From CAZPQN01 sp964588795 (GTDB lineage: Bacteria; Fidelibacterota; UBA2242): a stretch of 26,908 nucleotides of DNA. Position 1 is the stretch's first letter; each line of letters begins with the position of its first letter. A program made the translations under genes and the position numbers. Below the pieces are notes generated by a model. It had not been told where the DNA came from. It saw nothing but the letters and a program-made list of their open reading frames with translations, and made no database searches. Location of the stretch: assembly GCA_964588795.1 (NCBI GenBank), contig CAZPQN010000030.1, positions 1-26,908 on the forward strand, written 5' to 3'. This document shows positions 1-8,464 of the stretch, one piece after another.

Positions 1-360
1 TTCATTAATCTGAATTCCATCAATCAGAACCAATACGAGGTTGTTTTGACTGGGGGCGCCCCGCATAAAGGTATAGGCATTGAAGCCCTGAATGTTACGG
101 AACTGAAAGCCGGGCAAATCCTGGAGTACATCTTCCAGGCTGTTATATCCACGTTCCCTGATTTGGTCGGCACTGATAATGCGCACGGTGGCCGGCACAT
201 CATTGAGGGATCGGTCACTTTTGGTTGCCGTCGTGACCCTGATGGCCATCAGCTGATTTAAATCCAGATCCAACCACTCATCAAGTACTGTTTCCTGGGC
301 ATTCACGAAACCAGTGCCCAGGATTAATAAAACGAACCAGTACCGCCAGGGTAAAATCAC
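1..360 (-). CDS. TonB-dependent receptor, N-terminal part (truncated by window edge)
   Basis: Outer-membrane receptor of the TonB-dependent class, which takes up oligosaccharides, siderophores or vitamins using TonB energy. Only about 120 residues are in the window. The minus strand, read down from 360, gives a hydrophobic signal peptide (WFVLLILGTGFVNA, then QETVLDEW) followed by the start of the plug domain: VTTATKSDRSLNDVPATVR, then IRERGYNSLEDVLQDLPGF, then MRGAPSQNN and LVLIDGIQINE. These are the usual plug signatures. The start is taken as GTG at 360 because GGAGGTGG lies five bases upstream and the signal peptide follows at once. No carboxypeptidase-like domain precedes the plug, so it is not SusC-like in layout. 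It is divergent from the gene at 901. Substrate cannot be told from this fragment. Confidence 0.88.
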   Translation of the reverse strand, partial: MILPWRYWFVLLILGTGFVNAQETVLDEWLDLDLNQLMAIRVTTATKSDRSLNDVPATVRIISADQIRERGYNSLEDVLQDLPGFQFRNIQGFNAYTFMRGAPSQNNLVLVLIDGIQINE

Positions 361-362
361 AA

Positions 363-370
363 CCACCTCC
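363..370 (-). promoter_or_regulatory. Shine-Dalgarno site for the GTG start at 360
   Basis: The minus strand reads GGAGGTGG here. Its GGAGG core sits five bases before the GTG at 360. It is the strongest ribosome-binding match in the left end and decides the start of the TonB receptor, which has no ATG in a better position. Confidence 0.7.
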
Positions 371-762
371 AACTGATTCAGTCTCAGGTCGACACTTGAA
401 CTATTAAATTATCCATTCTCACCTGCACTATTTGCTTTGGTCCCTATTCTACCAATACCTGGATTTCCGCTCGGAGTCATCGGATACAAAAACCCCTCTG
501 TAGCCTGTACCTCTCATGAATACCAAGGCGGTTTTTTCCCTATCATGCGTCGCGACCTGTGACATTTTCATGCTCGACACCTCTATTCAAAGTGTGACTG
601 CTTAACGTCATGTAAATCTCTTGACGATAACCCCGATAATCCACCTATTTTCAAAGAACCTAAAAACCAATCAATATGCAGAGCTGGACATTCTTCGCTC
701 TTATTATGCCCCTAAGGTTTGCTTGTATAAAGAACTCTTGATATTAAACATTTTCCTCAGAG

Positions 763-790
763 TTGACATTAAAAAAATACGTGTTTTACA
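763..790 (+). promoter_or_regulatory. Possible sigma-70-like promoter for the plus-strand cluster
   Basis: A perfect TTGACA (763-768) is followed after 16 bases by TTTACA (785-790), which matches TATAAT at four of six positions. It points toward the gene starting at 901 and would leave a leader of about 100 bases. The match is based on Escherichia coli consensus boxes; the housekeeping promoter of this lineage may differ, so this is weak. Confidence 0.22.
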
Positions 791-900
791 GGCAACTGTT
801 TGCCCTACCAAAAACGAAAATGCCTGCTGTTTCAGTCGGGGCTTGATATTTTTCCAGCCTCGTCATGCTTTTATCTCAGGAATGAATTAAATTTTATCCG

Positions 901-1605
901 ATGACCAAAGCATTTCACCTGTTTGGACTTTCGCATTTAGTGGCCCTGATGGTCGCCGCGCTTTTGATAATTTTCGGGTTGCACTGGCTGCAGACCCTGA
1001 ATGACCAACGATACGAGAGACGTGTGCGATTCTGGCTGGCGTTTCTGATAGTGCTGCAATTGGTCGGTTACCGACTGATATTCCTGATGCAGGGTTCTTT
1101 TCAATTAGGGTATGACCTGCCGTTGCATCTGTGCGGATTGAGCGAGATTTTGATCATCATTTATCTTTTGCGTCCGGAACAGCGGCTTTTCGACCTGCTG
1201 TACTATTTCGTTTTCGCCGGTGCGGCCCTCGGGCCGCTCATTCCCGACCTGCAGGAAGACTTCCCCGCTGTGCGTTACTTTGCCATGTTTGTTCCGCACG
1301 CCCTGATGGTTTTTATCCTGCTCTATTTGCTGATCGTCCGGAGACAGCGGCCTTCTCCGCGCAGCTACCTGCAGGCCTTTAAGATGCTCAACCTGTGGGC
1401 TTTGTGCGTAGCGCCGTTCAATTATTACCTAGCTGGTAATTATCTCTTCCTGCGCCAGCCGCCGGAAGTGAATTTCGGGCCAGTCAGATGGTTGCCCGCC
1501 TGGCCGTGGTACCTGGTGGTGCTGGAGGGTTTCTTTCTCCTGTTGTACCGACTCTGTTATCAACCATTCGCAACGGCGCCGGCTCTGGTCAGGGACGAAA
1601 AATGA
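901..1605 (+). CDS. YwaF/TIGR02206-family integral membrane protein
   Basis: A 234-residue polytopic membrane protein of unknown biochemical role. The family is recognised by the N-terminal F-x-L-F-G-x-S-H-L segment, the mid-protein motif LPLHLCGLSEIL and the C-terminal LPAWPWYLVVLEG; these correspond to the conserved His/Cys and PWPWY-like elements of TIGR02206 (YwaF) proteins. About six or seven hydrophobic helices are visible over the whole length, with short charged loops. The ATG at 901 is chosen because the family motif begins within ten residues; no strong Shine-Dalgarno precedes it. Its TGA overlaps the ATG of the GH97 gene (ATGA), so the two are probably translationally coupled. The family has no established link to glycan use; the pairing is an observation, not a functional assignment. 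Confidence 0.8.
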   Translation: MTKAFHLFGLSHLVALMVAALLIIFGLHWLQTLNDQRYERRVRFWLAFLIVLQLVGYRLIFLMQGSFQLGYDLPLHLCGLSEILIIIYLLRPEQRLFDLLYYFVFAGAALGPLIPDLQEDFPAVRYFAMFVPHALMVFILLYLLIVRRQRPSPRSYLQAFKMLNLWALCVAPFNYYLAGNYLFLRQPPEVNFGPVRWLPAWPWYLVVLEGFFLLLYRLCYQPFATAPALVRDEK

Positions 1606-3671
1606 GCTTCCGCAGGATTATTACCATAGCATTGGGGGTGGCGTTATCGCTGGCCCGCATATTCTCCGCCAGTCTTCAACAATGTAGTTCACCGGACGGA
1701 CGTGTGGTGTTTTATTTCAGACTGAACAACGGAGCGCCATACTATTCCGTAACCTATGAAGGTCAGAACATCATCACCGACTCGCGGTTAGGTTTCCGCC
1801 TGCAAGGTGCACCGCCGTTGGCAGACAATTTCAAGGTCGCCGCTGTTCAGCAAAACACCGCGGATGAATCCTGGAGCCAGCCCTGGGGTGAAGTCGAAAA
1901 AGTGCGCAATCACTACCATGAACTGACCGTCTCATTGGTTGAAACCACCTCCTTGCGGCGGACAATGAAAATCATCGCGCGGGTTTTCAACGACGGGCTG
2001 GGGTTGCGCTACGAACTGCCGACCCAACCGCATTTGAATCAATTGGTGATCACGGATGAGCTGACGGAATTCAACTTTACTGGCGACCATCTGTGCTGGT
2101 GGATTAAAGCGTACCAGTGGAACCGTTACGAGTACCTGTATCAGTCTTCGCGGCTAACGGCGATTGACACCGTCCACACTCCCCTGACCATGCAAACCGA
2201 CGATGGCTTGGTGCTTTCCGTGCATGAGGCGGGTCTGGATGATTATGCCAGCATGACTTTAGCCCGCCGCGAGGGTACGCATCTAAAATGTGATCTGGTT
2301 CCGTGGTCGGACGGCACCAAGGTCAAGCGCAGTACGCCCTTGCGGACCCCCTGGCGCACCCTGCAAATCGCCCGCAAAGCCGGCGACCTGATCGAATCCA
2401 ACCTGATCCTGAATCTAAACGAGCCCTGCCGCCTGCAGGACATTTCCTGGATCAAACCGGGCAAGTACATCGGCATCTGGTGGGGCATGCATCTCGGTAA
2501 GTACACCTGGGGTTCTGGCCCGCGCCACGGCGCCACCACCGCAAACGCCAAACGCTATATCGATTTCGCCGCCCAACATGGTTTCAGCGGAGTTCTGGTC
2601 GAAGGCTGGAATACGGGTTGGGATGGCGACTGGGTCAAGAACGGAGCGTTATTCAACTTCACCCAAGCGCATCCGGATTTTGACATTGCGGAGGTAGCCC
2701 GCTATGCGGCGCAAAAGGGCGTGCAGCTCATCGGTCACCATGAGACCGGCGCCGATATAATCAATTACGAGCGGCAATTGGACGACGCTTTCCGTTTCTA
2801 CCAAAAATTAGGCATTCACATGGTCAAAACCGGCTATGTCGGCCATGGACGCAATATCCGCCGTCTCGATCAAAACGGACAGGTTCAGCGCGAATGGCAT
2901 CATGGTCAGTTCATGGTGCGCCATTACCGCAAGGTCATCGAAACTGCCGCGAAATACCAGATTATGCTCGACGTCCATGAACCCATTAAAGATACCGGCG
3001 AGCGGCGCACTTTTCCGAACATGATGACGCGGGAAGGAGCGCGGGGCATGGAATATGACGCCTGGAGCCCTGACGACGGCAATCCGCCGGATTATTTGAC
3101 CATTCTGCCTTTCACGCGCCTGCTGGGCGGGCCGATGGATTTTACACCCGGCATCCTCGACCTGTTCTATGAAGAATACCAGCCCCATAACCGGGTCAAC
3201 ACCACCTTGGCCAAGATGCTATCCTATTACGTCATAATTTACAGCCCCCTGCAGATGGCCGCCGACCTGATTGAAAATTACGCCAACCAACCGGCCTTCA
3301 AGTTCATCTGCGACGTCCCGGTAGATTGGCGCGCCACGCACGTACTGCACGCCCAAATCGGCGACTACCTGACAATCGTCCGCCAGGATCGCCACAGCCC
3401 CGACTGGTACTTAGGCAGTGTCACCGATGAAAACCCGCGCTTGTTGAACGCTCAATTGGATTTTCTGCCGGATAATACCACTTATGTTGCGGAGATTTAT
3501 GCCGATGCTCCGGATGCTGACTGGCGTGACAATCCTTTGGCCCTGGCCATTTCGCAGGCGCTGGTCGAAAGGACGACTATGTTCCAAATCCGGCTGGCGC
3601 CTGGTGGCGGTTGCGCGGTGCGGTTCAGGCCCGCCGACCAACACGATCTGCAGCAAATTCCCCGGTACTAA
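1602..3671 (+). CDS. Glycoside hydrolase family 97, SusB-like inverting alpha-glucosidase
   Basis: A 689-residue secreted enzyme that likely removes glucose from alpha-glucan ends. The ATG at 1602 is chosen because it begins a good signal peptide (MSFRRIITIALGVALSL) and overlaps the previous stop; the frame is open back to 1488, but that extension has no such signal. An N-terminal beta-sandwich (about 25-280) is followed by the barrel, opening with KYIGIWWGMHLGKYTW. Acidic residues typical of GH97 are seen: E381 in GHHETG, E460 in LDVHEP, and E478 and E484 in TREGARGMEY. The spacing E460-E484 equals that of SusB Glu508-Glu532. At the position where retaining GH97 members carry an aspartate nucleophile, this protein has VKTG (G411), which favours the inverting, SusB-like type. 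No sorting tail is present, so a periplasmic location is likely. An alpha-glucosidase is the odd one out among beta-glucan enzymes. Confidence 0.9.
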   Translation: MSFRRIITIALGVALSLARIFSASLQQCSSPDGRVVFYFRLNNGAPYYSVTYEGQNIITDSRLGFRLQGAPPLADNFKVAAVQQNTADESWSQPWGEVEKVRNHYHELTVSLVETTSLRRTMKIIARVFNDGLGLRYELPTQPHLNQLVITDELTEFNFTGDHLCWWIKAYQWNRYEYLYQSSRLTAIDTVHTPLTMQTDDGLVLSVHEAGLDDYASMTLARREGTHLKCDLVPWSDGTKVKRSTPLRTPWRTLQIARKAGDLIESNLILNLNEPCRLQDISWIKPGKYIGIWWGMHLGKYTWGSGPRHGATTANAKRYIDFAAQHGFSGVLVEGWNTGWDGDWVKNGALFNFTQAHPDFDIAEVARYAAQKGVQLIGHHETGADIINYERQLDDAFRFYQKLGIHMVKTGYVGHGRNIRRLDQNGQVQREWHHGQFMVRHYRKVIETAAKYQIMLDVHEPIKDTGERRTFPNMMTREGARGMEYDAWSPDDGNPPDYLTILPFTRLLGGPMDFTPGILDLFYEEYQPHNRVNTTLAKMLSYYVIIYSPLQMAADLIENYANQPAFKFICDVPVDWRATHVLHAQIGDYLTIVRQDRHSPDWYLGSVTDENPRLLNAQLDFLPDNTTYVAEIYADAPDADWRDNPLALAISQALVERTTMFQIRLAPGGGCAVRFRPADQHDLQQIPRY

Positions 3672-3686
3672 TCCGCGGGGGCCACC

Positions 3687-5615
3687 ATGATGAGGCGGTT
3701 GGCATATAGTCTGATCCTGAGTCTGCCGGTCTGGGTTTCTGCGCAGTCTTTACGGATCGACGACGGCTGGTTTCTTGTTGACGGCCGGAAATTCTTCATC
3801 AAAGGCGTCGGTTACGAACCGCACGCGCGCCCCGGTCAGGTACCCTGGGAATACAGTTTCAATCCGACCCTGCTCCAGGCAGATCTACAACGCATCCGCT
3901 TGGCCGGCTTTAATACCATACGGACCTGGTCGGCGATGAGTCAGGAGGAATTGCAGGTTGTGACAGCTTCCGGGCTCAAAATTCTGTTCGGCATCTGGAT
4001 AGACCCGCACGGCGCGTATGGCGATGCCGATTTCATCCAGAACGCCCTGCAACATGTTTATGAGGTACTCGCCTATTCCAAATATTGTCCGGCGATCATC
4101 GGTTACCTGATCATGAACGAGCCGACCGTTGCAGACATCTATTCCGGCGGCGCCGGGAATCTGCTCCACCTCTGGCAACAGGTAATCTCCCTGATCCAGC
4201 AGGAACATCCGGGGATTCCGATTTCTTTTGCGAATACGGCAGTCGGCGATTATATCCGGACCGATCTATTTCGTTTCGCGGCTTACAATCTGTACGTCCA
4301 CAATCCGGCTCTGATCCGCTACTCGCACGGCTATTCCGGCTACTGCGCTTATCTGAAAAGTCAGTGCGGGTGGGATAAGCCGTTTGTCGTGACGGAATTC
4401 GGATTGTCGGTTTCTCCCGGGGCCAGGCACGACGTCTATGACTACGGCGGCAACACTCTGGAGCAACAAACCGCCGGGCTTTTAGAAATGTACCGCGGTT
4501 TGATCGACGGCGGAGCGCAGGGCGGCTGTGTCTTCCAGTATCACGACGGCTGGTGGAAAGGCGGCAATCCGGCGGCGCATGACGACGATCCGGAAGAATG
4601 GTTCGGGCTGATCGAATTCGACACCAATCCGGGTGAACCATTCGGAACACCGCGCCCGGCCTGGGCGGCAATGACCACGTACAATCAGGCCATCATCTGT
4701 CAACCGCGCAATCAGCAGGTTTATTACGGCGCGATCCCCGTCGAACTTTTTCTGACGGAAAATGTGGATAGTTTTTCCGTAACGGGCAATGGCGCCATCT
4801 TACTGGCCAAGGCCAATCCGACAACTTACTACTTGAAAGATTTGGTTCTGGCTCGGGACGACAGTTTAGCAGACCTGCGCCTGCTGTTCCGATTCTACGA
4901 CCGCGACCGGCAGTTGCTCAAGACGGAAGAGGTCTCGGTACTCTGGACACGTACCGCGCTCACACTACCAGAGCTGACGGTGCAGGTATTTCCGCAGGAT
5001 CTCACTGCGAGTAGTACCGCCCACCTGATCGTCCGGTGGCAAAACCGGGCTCCGTTCCAGCTGGCGTCGGATACTCTGGACTACGTTTGCTTCCCCCACA
5101 TAGGTTTCCAGGCTGGTGAAAGGCGCCAGACCACAGTCAACCTGCAGGAAAATTCCTGGAGTTTTACCGACCAATTTGAATTGGGGGCGGATGTGCGGGT
5201 GGTGACTTTGGGCGCCGGGGTCACCATCAACTATGGAACTTTTAGTAAACGTATTTGCGACCAGCGCACTGTCCTCCGCGGCGACTGGGCTGACGCCATT
5301 GCTAACCCCGCATTGACAGGAACTGCCGGCAGACCAATTAACGCGGGCCGGCATGACTTTTCACTGTCACCAGCTTATCCCAATCCCTTCAATCCGGTTG
5401 TCCACTTGGAGTTGGATCTCCGTACCAGCCAAACGATCAGCGCGGGAGTGTACAACCTGCAGGGGCAGCTCATTGCGCGGCTGGCGGACGGTCTTTATTC
5501 TTCGGGGAAACATACGATGATTTGGGATGCGCGCGCCTGCACCAGTGGCATTTATCTGCTCCGGCTCCAAGTCGGTCAAAATCATTATTTCCAGAAGCTG
5601 GTTTTACTAAAATAA
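3687..5615 (+). CDS. Clan GH-A beta-glycosidase (GH5/GH2-like barrel) with C-terminal sorting domain
   Basis: A 642-residue secreted enzyme. After a signal peptide ending near VSAQS, a TIM barrel starts with FFIKGVGYEPH and IRLAGFNTIRTW. The acid/base is E145 in LIMNEPT and the nucleophile E237 in VVTEFGLS, the two strand-end glutamates of clan GH-A; YHDGWW follows near the barrel end. The barrel resembles GH2/GH5-type (TIM-barrel) annotations, but I cannot fix a family. Residues about 340-550 form beta-rich domains of unknown type. The last 80 residues are a FlgD-like sorting domain (YPNPFNPVVHLELDL, then GIYLLRLQVG, ending QKLVLLK), implying type IX export to the surface. It begins 15 bases after the GH97 stop, in the same operon. 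A role in beta-glucan cleavage or transglycosylation is inferred from the neighbourhood. Confidence 0.8.
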   Translation: MMRRLAYSLILSLPVWVSAQSLRIDDGWFLVDGRKFFIKGVGYEPHARPGQVPWEYSFNPTLLQADLQRIRLAGFNTIRTWSAMSQEELQVVTASGLKILFGIWIDPHGAYGDADFIQNALQHVYEVLAYSKYCPAIIGYLIMNEPTVADIYSGGAGNLLHLWQQVISLIQQEHPGIPISFANTAVGDYIRTDLFRFAAYNLYVHNPALIRYSHGYSGYCAYLKSQCGWDKPFVVTEFGLSVSPGARHDVYDYGGNTLEQQTAGLLEMYRGLIDGGAQGGCVFQYHDGWWKGGNPAAHDDDPEEWFGLIEFDTNPGEPFGTPRPAWAAMTTYNQAIICQPRNQQVYYGAIPVELFLTENVDSFSVTGNGAILLAKANPTTYYLKDLVLARDDSLADLRLLFRFYDRDRQLLKTEEVSVLWTRTALTLPELTVQVFPQDLTASSTAHLIVRWQNRAPFQLASDTLDYVCFPHIGFQAGERRQTTVNLQENSWSFTDQFELGADVRVVTLGAGVTINYGTFSKRICDQRTVLRGDWADAIANPALTGTAGRPINAGRHDFSLSPAYPNPFNPVVHLELDLRTSQTISAGVYNLQGQLIARLADGLYSSGKHTMIWDARACTSGIYLLRLQVGQNHYFQKLVLLK

Positions 5616-5639
5616 ATTTTCGCTGGTGTTGCCATTCTG

Positions 5640-5660
5640 ATAAGATGCCCTTATTTTTTT
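5640..5660 (+). terminator. Weak intrinsic-terminator-like hairpin
   Basis: ATAAG (5640-5644), a five-base loop and CTTAT (5650-5654) form a short AT-rich stem that runs into seven thymines (5654-5660), 25 bases after the stop of the GH-A gene. The position and T-tract fit a terminator, but a five-pair AT stem is weak. Confidence 0.3.
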
Positions 5661-5759
5661 GATAAGCACGACGGCGATATGTAAGTTGTGGTCGCTTCAT
5701 CCCTTTAGAGCGATGTGGCTTAGGTAGCACGCGGGTATCTGGCTTGATTTTTGACTCAT

Positions 5760-5815
5760 TCTGCCCGATGGCTTATGAAAAGACCAAGCAATTAATGTCC
5801 AGCAAACCGGGCAGA
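5760..5815 (+). repeat. Inverted repeat in the symporter leader
   Basis: TCTGCCCG (5760-5767) and CGGGCAGA (5808-5815) are perfect reverse complements separated by 40 bases, with a smaller nested GCTT/AAGC pairing between them. The repeat lies 35 bases before the symporter ATG and could form a leader stem in the mRNA or be a split operator. No known riboswitch class is recognised. Confidence 0.35.
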
Positions 5816-5850
5816 CAGTCAATTGAACAGTAAAAAGTGAGGCGGTAGCA

Positions 5851-7416
5851 ATGAATTTCACAGCATTTGATTACATCGTATTTTTCGGGTATATTGTATT
5901 CATCATCGGCCTGGGGTTGTGGGTCTCGCGGGAGAAAAAAGGGCACCGCAAGGACAGCGCCGACTATTTTTTGGCCAGTAAAGCCCTGCCTTGGTGGGCG
6001 ATTGGCGCCTCGCTGATTGCGGCGAACATTTCCGCAGAGCAATTTATTGGCATGTCCGGTTCCGGATACGTAATCGGTCTGGGGATCGCCACCTACGAGT
6101 GGACCGCGGCGATTACCCTGATTGTGGTGGCCAAATTTTTCCTGCCAATTTTTCTGAAAGAGGGCATTTATACCATGCCGCAACTGTTGGAAATCCGCTT
6201 TGATAAACGGGTGCGCACCGGGCTCGCCGTATTCTGGCTCTTGCTGTATATTTTCGTCAATCTGACCTCGGTGATGTATTTAGGGGCGCTGGCGATGCGC
6301 AATATTATGGGCATTCCATTGATCTGGGGTATAGTGGGATTAGCAATATTTTCGGCATTATATACTATCTACGGTGGGTTGAAAGCGGTCGCCTGGACGG
6401 ATGTTCTGCAGGTGATTGTGCTGATCGGTGGCGGCCTGGTGACCACCTTTTTTGCGCTAAATGCCATCGACAATGGCGGCGGGGTGCTGGCCGGTTTTGG
6501 TGAGCTCTTACAGCGAGCGCCGGAAAAATTTGACATGATCCTGGATAAATCAAATCCCAATTACAAAGAGTTGCCCGGACTGGGCGTGCTTTTGGGGGGC
6601 ATGTGGATGGCGCACTTCTTCTACTGGGGCTGCAATCAGTACATCACCCAGCGCGGATTAGCCGCCCGGAGTGTAAAAGAAGCTCAGCACGGATTGATCT
6701 TCGCCGGCTATTTGAAAATTCTGACCCCGCTCATTGTGGTGATTCCGGGCATTGTGGCTTTCGTCCTGAATCCCGGTTTGCCGAAACCCGACGAGGCCTA
6801 TCCGTGGTTGTTGAACAACTTTGTCCCGTTGGGGCTGAAAGGGCTGGCGTTTGCAGCGCTGATCGCGGCGATTGTCTCTTCCCTGAGCTCGATGGTCAAC
6901 AGCACCGCCACGATCTTCTCGATGGACATCTATAAGCAGATTATAAAAAAGGATGCCACTGAAACACAATTGGTGCAGACCGGTCGCGTGGCCAGCTTAG
7001 TCGCGCTAATCATCGCCGTCTGCATAGCCCCGACCCTTTCTTCACTCGAGCAAGCCTTCCAGTTCATCCAGGAATTTACCGGATTTATCAGCCCGGGCAT
7101 TTTCGCCATTTTCATCTTTGGTTTATTCTGGAAAAAAGCCACTGCCAACTCGGCGCTCTGGGCGGCGGTACTGACCATCCCGCTGTCCCTCGGCATCAAG
7201 ATTTTCATCCCGTCCATGCCCTTCCTCAATCGAATGGGGGCGGTGTTTCTGATTCTCAGCGCGATTGTCATCATCATTACATTGTTCGAGAAAAAAGGTG
7301 ACAGCCCGCAAGCGATACGCATTGACCGGAAGTTATTTGGCACCGATACGGTTTTCAACGTTGGTGCGATCGGCATCTGTGCCATTCTCGCCCTCCTCTA
7401 TTTGCGCTTCTGGTGA
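5851..7416 (+). CDS. Sodium:solute symporter, vSGLT-like sugar transporter
   Basis: A 521-residue inner-membrane protein of the solute:sodium symporter family, with hydrophobic helices along its whole length. Several stretches closely resemble Vibrio vSGLT: ANISAEQFIGMSGSGY (residues 58-73), YEWTAAITL, FYWGCNQYITQRGLAA (257-272), AGYLKILTPL, SSLSSMVNS (sodium site, 343-351) and FQFIQEFTGFISPGI. Residues matching the vSGLT sugar site are present as Q64, E83, N262, K289 and Q407; a serine of that site (Ser91) appears as A86. A hexose (glucose or galactose) is therefore the likely substrate, taken up with sodium; glucose fits the glucan-degrading neighbours. GAGG eight bases upstream supports the ATG at 5851. 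The next gene starts three bases after the stop, so the two are probably co-expressed. Confidence 0.92.
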   Translation: MNFTAFDYIVFFGYIVFIIGLGLWVSREKKGHRKDSADYFLASKALPWWAIGASLIAANISAEQFIGMSGSGYVIGLGIATYEWTAAITLIVVAKFFLPIFLKEGIYTMPQLLEIRFDKRVRTGLAVFWLLLYIFVNLTSVMYLGALAMRNIMGIPLIWGIVGLAIFSALYTIYGGLKAVAWTDVLQVIVLIGGGLVTTFFALNAIDNGGGVLAGFGELLQRAPEKFDMILDKSNPNYKELPGLGVLLGGMWMAHFFYWGCNQYITQRGLAARSVKEAQHGLIFAGYLKILTPLIVVIPGIVAFVLNPGLPKPDEAYPWLLNNFVPLGLKGLAFAALIAAIVSSLSSMVNSTATIFSMDIYKQIIKKDATETQLVQTGRVASLVALIIAVCIAPTLSSLEQAFQFIQEFTGFISPGIFAIFIFGLFWKKATANSALWAAVLTIPLSLGIKIFIPSMPFLNRMGAVFLILSAIVIIITLFEKKGDSPQAIRIDRKLFGTDTVFNVGAIGICAILALLYLRFW

Positions 7417-7419
7417 GTT

Positions 7420-8463
7420 ATGCCAAAAGCCTGGGTTATAGTAGCTACATTCAGCGCTCTGCTGTTTTCGGACGCCTGCAATGACAGTCCGAGTCCCCGC
7501 ACCGATAACAACGATAATCCGCAAGGCAGCGCCGCTATCAATGCTAAACTCCAGCCGGGGATCAACCTCGGGAATGCCCTCGAAGCCCCCAATGAAGGTG
7601 ACTGGGGCGTCACAATCCAGGATAATTACTTCGCTATCATGAAGAGCGCGGGGTTCCGGTCGGTGCGGCTCCCCATCCGCTGGTCAGCGCACGCGGCGAC
7701 GGTCAGTCCATATACCATCGATCCGCTTTTCCTGAATCGCGTCCGGCACGTCGTCAATACCGCCTTGCAACAGGAACTCAGCGTGGTCATTAATATCCAC
7801 CATTACGATGAGCTTTTTACCCAACCGGCGGAGCACAGGACGCGCTTCCTGGCGCTCTGGAGCCAGCTCGCGGAGCAATTCCAGGATTTTCCCGCTGACT
7901 TACTGTTTGAAGTACTGAACGAGCCCCATGATCAGTTGACCGCCACGCTCTGGAACGAGTATCTGCAGGAAGCGCTGATAGTAATCCGCGAATCCAATCC
8001 CCGGAGAGCCCTGATTATTGGCGTGGCAGAATGGGGCGGCATCGGGGCTCTCAATCAGCTCAGCTTGCCTGACAGCGACACCAATCTGATTGTCACCGTG
8101 CATTATTACGAGCCTTTCACATTTACCCATCAGGGAGCGGAATGGGTCGCCGGCAGTGATCGCTGGTTAGGCACAACTTGGAGCGCCACAAGTGCCCAGA
8201 AAAAGGCTATTGACGACCATTTCCAGCAGATTAAAGGGTGGGCGGTTGCTCATAATCGCCCGATTTACATCGGGGAATTTGGCGCCTACCAGAAAGCGGA
8301 TCTGAACTCTCGCCGACTCTGGACCGCCTACATTGTAAACAAATGCCGTGATTTGGGATTCAGCTACGCTTACTGGGAATTTTGCTCTGGATTCGGGGCG
8401 TACGATGCCGGCGCGGGAACCTGGCGGCAACCTTTATTGGAAGCCCTGCTCCAGAATCCCTGA
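7420..8463 (+). CDS. Glycoside hydrolase family 5 endoglucanase, probable lipoprotein
   Basis: A 347-residue secreted GH5 enzyme cutting beta-glucan chains internally (cellulose, mixed-linkage or related glucan). A hydrophobic N-terminus ends at C20 (LLFSDAC), a possible but non-canonical lipobox because of the aspartate at -2, followed by a polar linker. The barrel begins with INLGNALEAPNEGDWG, and FRSVRLPIRW, NIHHYDE and VHYYEPF are GH5 landmarks. Catalytic residues are E168 (LNEPH, acid/base) and E286 (IGEFG, nucleophile). There is no sorting tail and no carbohydrate-binding module; the length is that of a bare GH5 domain. The ATG lies three bases after the symporter stop. The gene ends one base before the stop of the opposing operon. 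Subfamily cannot be fixed by eye. Confidence 0.9.
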   Translation: MPKAWVIVATFSALLFSDACNDSPSPRTDNNDNPQGSAAINAKLQPGINLGNALEAPNEGDWGVTIQDNYFAIMKSAGFRSVRLPIRWSAHAATVSPYTIDPLFLNRVRHVVNTALQQELSVVINIHHYDELFTQPAEHRTRFLALWSQLAEQFQDFPADLLFEVLNEPHDQLTATLWNEYLQEALIVIRESNPRRALIIGVAEWGGIGALNQLSLPDSDTNLIVTVHYYEPFTFTHQGAEWVAGSDRWLGTTWSATSAQKKAIDDHFQQIKGWAVAHNRPIYIGEFGAYQKADLNSRRLWTAYIVNKCRDLGFSYAYWEFCSGFGAYDAGAGTWRQPLLEALLQNP

Positions 8464-8464
8464 T

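Larger units (their letters stand above)
361..900. other. Intergenic region between divergent genes
   Basis: About 540 bases between the left TonB receptor and the membrane protein at 901, noticeably more AT-rich than the genes around it. No convincing gene is seen. An 89-codon plus-strand open frame at 621-890 has neither a recognisable domain nor a ribosome site. The region must hold promoters for both divergent genes. The only clear matches are a TTGACA box at 763-768 and a short inverted repeat, CGTCA (606-610) with TGACG (622-626). No tRNA or CRISPR repeat is visible. Confidence 0.5.
5616..5850. other. Intergenic region before the symporter
   Basis: A 235-base gap inside the plus-strand cluster, which is otherwise tightly packed. 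It contains a weak terminator-like element just after the upstream gene (5640-5660), an eight-base inverted repeat (5760-5767 with 5808-5815) and the ribosome site GAGG (5839-5842) eight bases before the symporter ATG. The gap suggests that the symporter and GH5 genes form their own transcription unit. No gene or good promoter box is seen in it. Confidence 0.5.

Noticed and set aside
621..890. 89-codon open frame on the plus strand in the left intergenic region
   Set aside because: No ribosome site, no recognisable domain and low-complexity composition; it lies in AT-rich DNA where promoters for the two divergent genes are expected.
1488..1601. Upstream extension of the GH97 frame
   Set aside because: The 38 extra codons overlap the TIGR02206 gene in another frame. 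The ATG at 1602 starts a proper signal peptide and forms the typical ATGA coupling.
4111..4671. 186-codon minus-strand open frame opposite the GH-A gene
   Set aside because: Arg/Ser-rich shadow of a well-supported enzyme on the other strand, with no domain of its own.
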